Origin: Moraxella lacunata
GTDB lineage: Bacteria; Pseudomonadota; Gammaproteobacteria; Pseudomonadales; Moraxellaceae
NCBI RefSeq assembly: GCF_002027545.1
Contig: NZ_MXAN01000047.1
Coordinates: 12,410-17,848 of the forward strand
Length of the DNA: 5,439 bases
Reading direction: 5' to 3'
Position 1 is the first letter of the stretch; the number at the start of each line of letters is the position of its first letter. Positions 1-5,234 of the stretch are shown piece after piece. The position numbers and the translations under genes were made by a program. The notes beneath the pieces are model-generated. The model made no database searches, was not told the origin of the DNA, and saw only the letters and a program-made list of their open reading frames with translations.

Positions 1-81
1 TTCATTGCAAATACAAAAGGTAGGCACGCCCTAACAAATGATGAATTTGGCATCTTTTTGCCTGCTTTGGGTTTATTTTAA
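1..81 (+). CDS. Possible C-terminal fragment of a convergent gene (partial, uncertain)
   Basis: The plus-strand frame starting at base 1 is open for 26 codons and stops at TAA 79-81; the other two plus frames stop within the first 35 bases. The peptide ends in DEFGIFLPALGLF. Eight of its 26 codons begin with G and many fit the RNY pattern, which suggests real coding. If real, it converges on hemX and the two 3' ends overlap by 9 bp. I do not recognise the family. A competing reading on the minus strand starts at the ATG complementary to 51-53 (MPNSSFVRACLPFVFAM, open to the window edge) and would be a gene downstream of hemX. Only sequence to the left can decide between them. Confidence 0.3.
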   Translation, partial: FIANTKGRHALTNDEFGIFLPALGLF

Positions 82-1074
82 CATCTGAACACTGCTCAGT
101 CCTTTGTTTTTGGGGCTGTTGGCAAGTAAATCATAGACCCAAAATAGGGCGTCATCGATGGTATTTAGGGCGACCTGCTGTCCGATTTGTCCGGTTTTAA
201 TATCGGTATTATTTATGGCTTCACCATCTTTTTTGTCTTCTTTGATGGTTTGCTCGGACTGTTTTTTTAGGCTCTCAGGGTCAATCTTGCCGCCATGTAA
301 GGTAATATGACTTTCTAGCTGTGAACGGACGTCCTGTAAGTAACTGGTCATCAGCCCCCTGTCTCGCACGTTTGCCGAACCTATGGCAAGCGATAACATC
401 ATGTTGGCATCATGGAGCAAGATATCGCCACGATTAAGGGGGGCGTTGGGTGTACTGGTCTGCTTGGTGCGTAAAAACGCCTGCAACTCTCGCATTTTGA
501 TGATGTGAGCCTGCCATGCGTCAGGCTGTGTTTTTAGCGTGCCGATGTAGGCGATGTCTGCTTTTATGCTACTACTTAGGGCGGATTTGACCGATGGGGC
601 AATGCCACTCATCTGACCAAGCTGATAATCAATGGCTTGTAAGGCGGTCAAGGTGTCATCATAACTGCCTTGTTCAAAGAGTCGGTTGGTCATGGCAAGT
701 TCGATTTTTAGAAACTCAGCGTCTTTGCTTGCTTCGGCTTTATTTGTTTTTTTGTGGCTGTCGGTTGGGGTGATGGCAAACAGGCGGTCGTCCATGTCGT
801 TTAGGCGGGTATCGACGGTGTCCATTTTGGCAAGGCGTTCATCCACTTTGTCCACGACTGACGTAAAAGAAAGGTATAGCCACAAGAGTCCACCTGCCAG
901 CAGGATGATGACCAGCCATTGCAGTCGCATGAGCACCACCCGAGCTTGGTCGGCTTGTTTTTTAAGCTCTTCTTTCTCGGCTTCTTTGGCGTGGGCGAAT
1001 TTGGCATCCAGCTCTTCTAGATTTGCCTTGATGGCTTCGGCACTCGGACTGTCAGTTTTTTTGGTGTTTGGCAT
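73..1074 (-). CDS. hemX: HemX-like membrane protein of the haem operon
   Basis: This is a 333-residue protein with HemX architecture. A charged, coiled-coil-prone N-terminus (about residues 14-46) is followed by one transmembrane segment (about 52-70, LQWLVIILLAGGLLWLYLSF). A heptad-like stretch with repeated VDxR/MDxR spacing follows (about 74-98), then a soluble domain that should face the periplasm. Residues 118-182 fit the HemX domain pattern: helical repeats about activity-sized units such as DTLTALQAIDYQL, then a conserved-looking KADIAYIGTL. HemX proteins are often mislabelled uroporphyrinogen-III C-methyltransferase, but no methyltransferase motif is visible here. The precise role of HemX is not settled; a part in organising haem synthesis at the membrane is assumed. 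The gene starts 30 bp after the hemD stop with no obvious Shine-Dalgarno, so it is probably co-transcribed and perhaps translationally coupled. No hemY is visible within the window. Confidence 0.85.
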   Translation of the reverse strand: MPNTKKTDSPSAEAIKANLEELDAKFAHAKEAEKEELKKQADQARVVLMRLQWLVIILLAGGLLWLYLSFTSVVDKVDERLAKMDTVDTRLNDMDDRLFAITPTDSHKKTNKAEASKDAEFLKIELAMTNRLFEQGSYDDTLTALQAIDYQLGQMSGIAPSVKSALSSSIKADIAYIGTLKTQPDAWQAHIIKMRELQAFLRTKQTSTPNAPLNRGDILLHDANMMLSLAIGSANVRDRGLMTSYLQDVRSQLESHITLHGGKIDPESLKKQSEQTIKEDKKDGEAINNTDIKTGQIGQQVALNTIDDALFWVYDLLANSPKNKGLSSVQMLK

Positions 1075-1104
1075 GATGATAAAAGCGTTAAATTTTAAAA
1101 TGTC

Positions 1105-1983
1105 TCACGATGGGTTGATTGCCATGACGTCCTGTATGGCTTGATTTAGGGTTGGCTCTGCCAAATCCGCCACGGGGTAGACACGGCTGTGTGGATAGTG
1201 CGTGGCAGTTAGGGCGGTTAGGCGATGACCTAGGGTTAAATATATCATATTTTGCGGTAAAAGCCCATGCGTGTGCGTGCGATGGCTGTGAATCTGTTGG
1301 TCATACACGCTCTTCCAAGCATTTAGGCTCATTTGACTGCTGATAAGGACAAAGATGGGCGAGTGCTTGTCAATTTGATGTTGATGATTTTGACTGCTGT
1401 GAAAAGTATCATCATGACTGTCATCGATGCCATTGCCGAGCAGACGAGTAAAATCGCTTGTCAGCTCTGACGGCACGCACCGCTCATAAAAGGCGATGGC
1501 ACGCACATTTACGCTACGTTCGATGAGCGTATCAGATAACAGCCGTCGCCCACCGACCCCACGCCATATCAACACATCATCGCCTGTGCGTAGCTTACTG
1601 ATGGCGGGCATGGCAAGCATGCCTTCGTTGCTCATCGGGCATCCTGCATCAAGGGGGGTCAGCACCGAGAAGCCAAAGTCCGCCAAGGCGTCTGCTGTCG
1701 GCTGTCCCACAGCGATGACGGTTAGGGTGTCATGATGGGGCAGGTCGCAGGCGTGGTCAATGCCTTGCTCTTTTAAAAAACGCACCGCACATGCCACTGC
1801 TTCTACACTCACCACGATGAGCATGCCAAATTTACCATGGACAAAATCCGCCAAATCCTGCATTTCTGACTTCTCTAATTCATCAAAATGCCGAATGGCA
1901 AGCAGTGGCAAGCTGACACTATGGATGGCTAGGCTCATGTCAGCTTTGTGCTTGGGTCGGGTGTTGATGAATAGGGGGGTCAT
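1105..1983 (-). CDS. hemD: Uroporphyrinogen-III synthase
   Basis: HemD cyclises hydroxymethylbilane, with inversion of ring D, to uroporphyrinogen III in the cytoplasm. The 292-residue product has the divergent but recognisable family landmarks: an N-terminal LFINTRP (residues 4-10), VVSVEAV (57-63), AVGQPTADALADFGF (91-105), the LIWRGVGGRRLL loop (138-149), FYER (165-168), FVLISSQMSLNAW (211-223, equivalent to the usual TSS segment), and a C-terminal LGHRLTALTA followed by EPTLNQAI. The start at 1983 places the conserved strand at the very N-terminus, so I keep it, although the ribosome-binding site is weak. The protein is some 30-40 residues longer than typical. The extra length sits around residues 183-207, and together with 230-240 this part is rich in histidine. 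The gene lies 36 bp behind hemC and 30 bp ahead of hemX. Confidence 0.93.
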   Translation of the reverse strand: MTPLFINTRPKHKADMSLAIHSVSLPLLAIRHFDELEKSEMQDLADFVHGKFGMLIVVSVEAVACAVRFLKEQGIDHACDLPHHDTLTVIAVGQPTADALADFGFSVLTPLDAGCPMSNEGMLAMPAISKLRTGDDVLIWRGVGGRRLLSDTLIERSVNVRAIAFYERCVPSELTSDFTRLLGNGIDDSHDDTFHSSQNHQHQIDKHSPIFVLISSQMSLNAWKSVYDQQIHSHRTHTHGLLPQNMIYLTLGHRLTALTATHYPHSRVYPVADLAEPTLNQAIQDVMAINPS

Positions 1984-2019
1984 GGTGTGGGGTTGGTTGT
2001 GCCTATGGGGTTGTTGGTA

Positions 2020-2970
2020 TTAGTTGTCTTGATGTTGATATAGGGCTTTTAAAATCTCATCCGCCCCTTGGGCGAGTAGCTCTGTGGCGACAGCTTGCCC
2101 CAGTTGCTCGGCATTTTGGATGTTTTGTGTGGTGTTATCCGTGATGTCAGTCTGGGCGGTGACTTTTAATAGGGTGCGACCGTTAGGCGTGCCTACCCGA
2201 CCTTCTAGGTGCAGAATGCCTTTATCAAGCTGTGCAAATCCTGCAATCGGCACTTGACAACCCCCTTCTAAGGCATGGTTCATGGCTCTCTCGGTGATGG
2301 CTCGTAAGGCAGAGATGTCGTGGTTTAAGGGTTTGATGAGCTCCTGAATCTCATCATCTCGGCATTCGATGGCAAGTGTGCCTTGACCGACCGCAGGCAG
2401 GCAGATGTCGGCAGGTAAGCTGTGGCGAATGCGTTCGTGTAACTCCAACCGCTCCAAGCCACTTTGGGCAAGGATAATCGCATCATAGTCGCCATTATCA
2501 AGCTTGCCAAGGCGTGTGCCGACATTGCCACGCAAGCTGATGATTTCTAAGTCAGGGCGATAGGCACGCAGTTGGCATTCACGGCGTAGGCTTGATGTGC
2601 CGACCTTCGCTCCTTGGGGCAGGTCATCCAAACTGGCAAAGTGGTTACTCACAAAAGCATCAAAAGGACTGTGGCGGTCAAGATACGCCCCAATGATAAG
2701 ACCATCGGGTAGCACCATGGGTACATCTTTTAGAGAATGCACAGCAATATCAGCTTTACCGCTTAGTAGAGCGGTTTCTAATTCTTTGACAAATAAGCCT
2801 TTTCCGCCGATTTTGGCAAGGGGGGTATCTAGGATTTTATCGCCTTTGGTGACCAGTTCTAACAGGCGGATGTCAAGTTCGGGGTAGAGTTTATGAAGTT
2901 CGTCTTTGACAAAATGAGCCTGCCAAAGTGCAAGCGGGGATTGGCGTGTGGCGATGGTTAGGGTTTTCAT
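2020..2970 (-). CDS. hemC: Porphobilinogen deaminase (hydroxymethylbilane synthase)
   Basis: HemC joins four porphobilinogen molecules into hydroxymethylbilane, the substrate of HemD. The 316-residue length matches the family (E. coli about 313). Conserved blocks are plain: [13 protein letters not shown] at residues 6-18, [11 protein letters not shown] (55-65), HSLKDVP (78-84) with the catalytic Asp82, GTSSLRR (124-130), LRGNVGTRL (146-154), [12 protein letters not shown] (191-202) and LEGGCQVPI (234-242). Cys238 is the expected attachment point of the dipyrromethane cofactor. No key residue is missing. The start at 2970 gives the standard N-terminus ([10 protein letters not shown]), although no good Shine-Dalgarno precedes it. 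It is the first gene of the hem cluster. Upstream lie 208 bp with a weak promoter candidate and a GATAACA direct repeat, then the regulator gene on the same strand. The order regulator-hemC-hemD-hemX matches that known around algR in Pseudomonas. Confidence 0.98.
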   Translation of the reverse strand: MKTLTIATRQSPLALWQAHFVKDELHKLYPELDIRLLELVTKGDKILDTPLAKIGGKGLFVKELETALLSGKADIAVHSLKDVPMVLPDGLIIGAYLDRHSPFDAFVSNHFASLDDLPQGAKVGTSSLRRECQLRAYRPDLEIISLRGNVGTRLGKLDNGDYDAIILAQSGLERLELHERIRHSLPADICLPAVGQGTLAIECRDDEIQELIKPLNHDISALRAITERAMNHALEGGCQVPIAGFAQLDKGILHLEGRVGTPNGRTLLKVTAQTDITDNTTQNIQNAEQLGQAVATELLAQGADEILKALYQHQDN

Positions 2971-2975
2971 GATTG

Positions 2976-2998
2976 TGTTATCGCTATGTTATCTTATC
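2976..2998 (-). promoter_or_regulatory. Direct repeat of GATAACA before hemC, possible operator
   Basis: On the minus strand GATAACA occurs twice (complements of 2987-2993 and 2976-2982), start to start 11 bp apart, about one helical turn. A third GATAA-type motif lies just upstream (complement of 2994-2998 and its neighbour). The repeat ends 6 bp before the hemC start codon, so a bound protein could block transcription or translation initiation. No regulator can be named from sequence alone. Confidence 0.25.
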
Positions 2999-3009
2999 AG
3001 TGATTGTCT

Positions 3010-3038
3010 ATTTAACCACATTTACCCCAAAATGCCAA
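3010..3038 (-). promoter_or_regulatory. Weak candidate promoter for hemC
   Basis: On the minus strand TTGGCA (complement of 3033-3038, 5 of 6 to the -35 consensus) is followed after 17 bp by TTAAAT (complement of 3010-3015, 4 of 6 to TATAAT). The leader to the hemC start would be about 30 nt. The spacing is ideal but the -10 box is poor. hemC may instead, or also, be read from the upstream regulator gene. Confidence 0.25.
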
Positions 3039-3135
3039 ATAAAAATTCACACCAGCCAATTCTTAGCATGACTGTAAATAACTACCAAATCAAACTGGCT
3101 AAAACACAAAAGGATAATACAAAAGGCAATGCAAA

Positions 3136-3177
3136 AGGGCGAATCAACACCCTTGGATGGTATCGGTGGCTCGCCCT
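3136..3177 (-). terminator. Likely intrinsic terminator after the algR-like gene
   Basis: The 7-bp arms AGGGCGA and TCGCCCT (3136-3142 and 3171-3177) form a stem that begins one base past the stop codon of the regulator gene. Inside it a second short stem, CACC/GGTG (3148-3151 and 3165-3168), shortens the loop. On the minus strand the stem is followed by TTTTGC and then further T-rich sequence. The long internal loop and short U-run make it moderate rather than strong. Partial readthrough into hemC is possible. Confidence 0.5.
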
Positions 3178-3178
3178 G

Positions 3179-3913
3179 TTAAATGCTGTAAATCTTCTCT
3201 CTTAGCATGGGCAGGTGACGGCGTGATACTGACAGTTTTTCAGGCATGCCCCGAAAACGCACTTGGTATTGACCGCTATCCACCGTCTCCAACAAATCCA
3301 AATAATCCAGATTAATCAAAGCATTACGATGAATGCGGAACATGATTCCTTCAAACTCTTCTTCTAGGTCTTTTAAGGTTTCATCAATGAGTACCACGCC
3401 ATTTTTGTGGCGTACTTTGACGTATTTTTGGTCAGCGGTAAAATAGTAGACATCAGACAGTGAAATGAGTTCAACGCCACGGTGCGTGCGTGTGGCAATG
3501 TATTGACGAGTGCGACCACTTTTACCGTTTTGCTCGTTAAGACTTGCTTGTTGGGCTGCGTTGATGCGGCAACATTTTTGCAAGGCATTTTTGATGTCGT
3601 TTTCTTGGATGGGAATGGGTAGATAGTCGCAAATGCCCCATCTGAGAGCATTTAACATAAGATAAGTATCATCCAACCCAAAGAATATGATGGCGGGTGG
3701 GTGGTTAAATTCTCGATTGATTTTTTGGCAAAATTCTTCAATGTAAGCCAAGTGAGCATTGATGAGTAAAATCTCAGGCTGGTGTTCCATAACCAGTGTA
3801 TAGGCTTCTTCTAAACGTTCTGTCTGCCCGACGATTTCGTGCGTGAGCGACTCAATGATTGTTTGAATGTGCTTGCGTAGGGCTGGCTCACTCTCGCAGA
3901 TTAGAATTTTCAT
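3179..3913 (-). CDS. algR: AlgR-family LytTR regulator with a degenerate receiver domain
   Basis: The 244-residue product has an N-terminal receiver-like domain (about 1-118) and a C-terminal LytTR DNA-binding domain (about 137-241). The DNA-binding half is well kept: ARTRKGIEL-type IATRTHRGVELI (139-150), ADQKYVKVRH (160-169), FRIHRNALI (192-200) and LSVSRRHL (227-234). It strongly resembles Pseudomonas AlgR as I remember it, including the junction. The receiver half is not canonical. The acidic pair is Glu7-Ser8, the phospho-acceptor position holds Asn52 (ILLINAHL), the Thr position is Gly79 and the conserved Lys is Ile100 (DYLPIPI). Phosphorylation is therefore unlikely, and regulation must be by another signal or by expression level. 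The start at 3913 is supported by AAGGAG six bases upstream. Synteny with hemC agrees with an AlgR orthologue; no algZ/fimS kinase lies upstream in the window. Confidence 0.9.
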   Translation of the reverse strand: MKILICESEPALRKHIQTIIESLTHEIVGQTERLEEAYTLVMEHQPEILLINAHLAYIEEFCQKINREFNHPPAIIFFGLDDTYLMLNALRWGICDYLPIPIQENDIKNALQKCCRINAAQQASLNEQNGKSGRTRQYIATRTHRGVELISLSDVYYFTADQKYVKVRHKNGVVLIDETLKDLEEEFEGIMFRIHRNALINLDYLDLLETVDSGQYQVRFRGMPEKLSVSRRHLPMLREKIYSI

Positions 3914-3919
3914 TTGTCT

Positions 3920-3925
3920 CTCCTT
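3920..3925 (-). promoter_or_regulatory. Strong ribosome-binding site of the algR-like gene
   Basis: AAGGAG on the minus strand lies six bases before the ATG at 3913. It is the only near-consensus Shine-Dalgarno among the four complete protein genes here and fixes the start codon. Confidence 0.8.
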
Positions 3926-3995
3926 AATATTGTGGCATGTGCTAGGTTGTCCACCTGCTGTTGGTAAGTCGCCAATGATGGTGTATTCTCGTAAA

Positions 3996-4023
3996 ATTAT
4001 TCATTACAACAAACACTTGCCAA
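3996..4023 (-). promoter_or_regulatory. Candidate promoter of the algR-like gene
   Basis: On the minus strand TTGGCA (complement of 4018-4023, 5 of 6) is followed after 16 bp by AATAAT (complement of 3996-4001, 5 of 6). Transcription would begin near 3989 and give a leader of about 75 nt to the ATG. This is the best promoter pair I see in the right orientation between the gene and the repeats further upstream. Confidence 0.4.
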
Positions 4024-4063
4024 AAATCATCGGCATATCATGATGAATAACCAAATGTTTTTT

Positions 4064-4164
4064 TGATTGAATAATTTTATTTATAGATTAACTTTTGCTA
4101 ATTAAGGATTTTAGCAAAAGTTAATGCAAAAGAAAAGTGGGTGTGTCAAAATTTTATTCAATCA
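4064..4164. repeat. Nested inverted repeats, possible small mobile element or regulatory structure
   Basis: The ends TGATTGAATAA (4064-4074) and TTATTCAATCA (4154-4164) are perfect 11-bp inverted repeats. Inside is a perfect 15-bp inverted repeat, ATTAACTTTTGCTAA (4087-4101) and TTAGCAAAAGTTAAT (4111-4125), with a 9-base loop. No T-run follows the inner stem on either strand, so it is not a standard terminator. The layout of about 101 bp with terminal repeats resembles a miniature inverted-repeat element, but I see no target-site duplication. A protein-binding palindrome is an alternative. Confidence 0.5.
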
Positions 4165-4216
4165 GTGCAAGAACCATGCCAATAAAACCAGTGCAAGAAC
4201 CATGCCAATAAAACCA
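4163..4216. repeat. Perfect 26-bp tandem duplication
   Basis: A 26-bp unit starting CAGTGCAAGAACC and ending with CCAATAAAAC is present twice without mismatch, followed by CA of a third copy (period 26 over 54 bases). It directly abuts the right end of the nested inverted repeats. Identity of the copies suggests a recent duplication or slippage event. No reading frame through it is long enough to be a protein repeat. Confidence 0.9.
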
Positions 4217-4380
4217 AATCAGTCATAAAAATTAACAAAAGACAAAAGCAGATGAGTTGGTTTATTGACTATCTTATCACGATATTTTAAATTTTGACAA
4301 TTTTCTAGAAGTCTTTATGGGAATGAGTGCCAACACAAGCGTAATAAATGGTTATGTGTTGTATATGGTTGATTTTTTAA

Positions 4381-4411
4381 CTTTTCATTTGCACTCTGCA
4401 AAATGAAAAAG
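4381..4411. repeat. Bulged AT-rich hairpin
   Basis: The arm 4381-4393 (TTTTCATTTGCA core) pairs with 4397-4411 (TGCAAAATGAAAAAG) through about 13 base pairs, with two single-A bulges and a CTC loop. It ends where the REP-like element begins. It resembles a bidirectional transcription stop in shape, but neither side has a clear gene to terminate, so its role is unknown. Confidence 0.45.
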
Positions 4412-4498
4412 TACTACGGTTTCCGTTCGCGGTGAGCCTGTCGAACCATAACGGAAACCGACCCTTCGACAAGCTCAGGGTGAACGGTTTTCGTAGTA
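4412..4498. repeat. REP-like intergenic palindromic element
   Basis: The element is bounded by TACTACG (4412-4418) and CGTAGTA (4492-4498). The two halves form an imperfect inverted repeat carrying CCGTTC, TGAGC and TGTCGAA, and their complements. The core TTCGACAAGCTCAGGG is, as I recall, a widely scattered bacterial intergenic repeat. Two stems compete: CGGTTTCCGTT (4417-4427) with AACGGAAACCG (4450-4460), a perfect 11-bp pairing, or AAACCG plus ACCCT (4455-4465) with AGGGT and CGGTTT (4477-4490). Its GC-rich make-up stands out from the AT-rich surroundings and fits an insertion. GTAG-type ends are typical of REP elements mobilised by RAYT transposases; none is encoded here. Confidence 0.65.
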
Positions 4499-4531
4499 AA
4501 ATTCAAATTTGTTAACTGTATATGCAAAAGT

Positions 4532-4562
4532 TTGACATGTTTTGATAAAAATATGCTAAAAT
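4532..4562 (+). promoter_or_regulatory. Promoter of rnpB
   Basis: TTGACA (4532-4537) precedes TAAAAT (4557-4562), which carries the extended -10 signature TGC directly before it (4554-4556). The spacing is 19 bp, longer than ideal, but an extended -10 box tolerates this. Transcription would begin near 4570, exactly where the first paired base of the RNase P RNA lies. Confidence 0.75.
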
Positions 4563-4569
4563 AGAAAAA

Positions 4570-5145
4570 GGCAGACTAGGCAATCGCCGTCCGACCACTT
4601 AATTTGATTTTAAAGTTAATGTTGTGATAAATGTTATCCTATTTTCAACTTATATAGTTCATTGATTTATCAATGGCGAATGTGATTTGCCCCCACAGCC
4701 CAAAATAATTATGGGGCAGTCAATAAACTACCATTTTAAGTTAAAATTGAAGTAAATGTTAGTCAAATTAAGTGGTCGGAGGGAGGAAAGTCCGGACTAC
4801 ATAGGGCGACGTGCTAGCTAACGGCTAGGAGGCGAAAGCCTACGACCAGTGCAACAGAGAATAGACCGCCCGACTACTCAACCAAGTATTTATTGTAATT
4901 TTAAAAAATTGTAATTGTAAAAATATTTGGTTGAGTGGTTGGGTAAGGGTGAAACGGTGGGGTAAGAGCCCACCGCATGACTGGCAACAGTTCATGGCAA
5001 GGTAAACTCCACGTGTAGCAAGACCAAATAGGTATCCAATGAGTTGCCCGCTTAGGATACGGGTAGGTTGCTTGAACGCATGAGTGATTGTGCGTCTAGA
5101 TGAATGATTGTCCACGACAGAATCCGGCTTATCGGTTTGCCATCT
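4570..5145 (+). ncRNA. rnpB: RNase P RNA, type A, with expanded P3 and P12 arms
   Basis: This is the catalytic RNA that trims the 5' leader from precursor tRNAs. The conserved blocks are in order: GGAGGGAGGAAAGTCCGGAC (P4 side), CATAGGGC, ACGACCAGTGCAACAGAGA, GGGTGAAACGGTG, GGTAAACTCCAC, AGCAAGACCAAATAGG, CGGGTAGG (the GGT expected to bind the tRNA CCA end), TAGATGAATGATTGTCCACG and ACAGAATCCGGCTTATCGG. P1 pairs 4570-4576 with 5135-5141; P2 pairs GGCAATC near 4579-4585 with GATTGTC near 5106-5112; GCCC near 5046 can pair with GGGC near 4804 (P6). P18 is ACGCA/TGCGT. The total of about 576 nt compares with 377 in E. coli. The excess lies in P3 (4590-4780, closed by 18 perfect pairs) and P12 (4871-4941, about 21 pairs). 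The ends are placed from P1 pairing, so they may be off by a few bases. Confidence 0.97.
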
Positions 5146-5146
5146 A

Positions 5147-5181
5147 TTTTTATAAAAATTTATAAAAAATGAAAATTTTTT
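5147..5181 (+). terminator. Possible terminator of rnpB
   Basis: A run of five T (5147-5151) follows the P1 stem. Just beyond it AAAAATTT (5154-5161) can pair with AAATTTTT (5173-5180), followed by T. The hairpin consists only of A-T pairs, so it is weak; the GC-containing P1 stem plus the first T-run may do the work instead. The same A/T tracts could serve as an upstream element for the next promoter. Confidence 0.3.
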
Positions 5182-5191
5182 AAAATGGGTA

Positions 5192-5220
5192 TTGACAGCA
5201 GGTAAAACCATCTGTATAAT
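5192..5220 (+). promoter_or_regulatory. Consensus promoter of the CAU tRNA
   Basis: TTGACA (5192-5197) and TATAAT (5215-5220) are both perfect, with ideal 17-bp spacing. Long A/T tracts upstream resemble an UP element. The discriminator after the -10 box is TCGCACCC, GC-rich as in stringently controlled stable-RNA promoters. Transcription should start near 5227, leaving a leader of under ten bases before the tRNA. Confidence 0.92.
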
Positions 5221-5234
5221 TCGCACCCTGTAAC

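Larger units (their letters stand above)
3914..4531. other. Protein-free, repeat-rich spacer between the algR-like gene and rnpB
   Basis: About 620 AT-rich bases separate the two divergently oriented genes. I find no convincing coding sequence on either strand. Apart from the promoter of the regulator, the spacer holds nested inverted repeats (4064-4164), a 26-bp tandem duplication (4163-4216), a bulged hairpin (4381-4411) and a REP-like element (4412-4498), each listed separately. The stretch 4217-4380 contains TTGACT (4265-4270) and TTGACA (4294-4299) hexamers but no good -10 box at proper distance, and I see nothing further in it. Confidence 0.7.

Noticed and set aside
22..63. Candidate terminator after hemX (AGGCA at 22-26 with TGCCT at 59-63)
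   Set aside because: Only a 5-bp stem with a loop of over 30 bases and a poor T-run; not strong enough to list as a terminator.
686..1144. 152-residue plus-strand open frame opposite hemX, and similar frames opposite hemD and hemC
   Set aside because: Shadow frames of well-supported genes, with compositions rich in Ser and Arg as expected from antisense reading.
118..2820. Frequent GGCAAG/CTTGCC words, considered as a DNA-uptake signal
   Set aside because: Nearly all lie in one frame of minus-strand genes as CTT GCC (Leu-Ala) followed by A, so codon and dipeptide usage explain them.
4163..4216. CRISPR array
   Set aside because: Two directly adjoining 26-bp copies without spacers and no cas genes; it is a plain tandem duplication.
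4317..4406. 29-codon plus-strand open frame (MGMSANTSVINGYVLYMVDF...)
   Set aside because: No convincing ribosome-binding site or promoter, no recognisable features, and it runs into the bulged hairpin. Too short to support alone.
4423..4490. CCGTTCG-type words in the REP-like element as AlgR binding sites
   Set aside because: They resemble the Pseudomonas AlgR box, but they belong to the dispersed repeat core and are far from the algR-like gene's promoter.
4840..5226. 128-residue minus-strand open frame
   Set aside because: It runs antisense through the conserved core of rnpB and has no family features; it reflects the lack of stops in the RNA gene.
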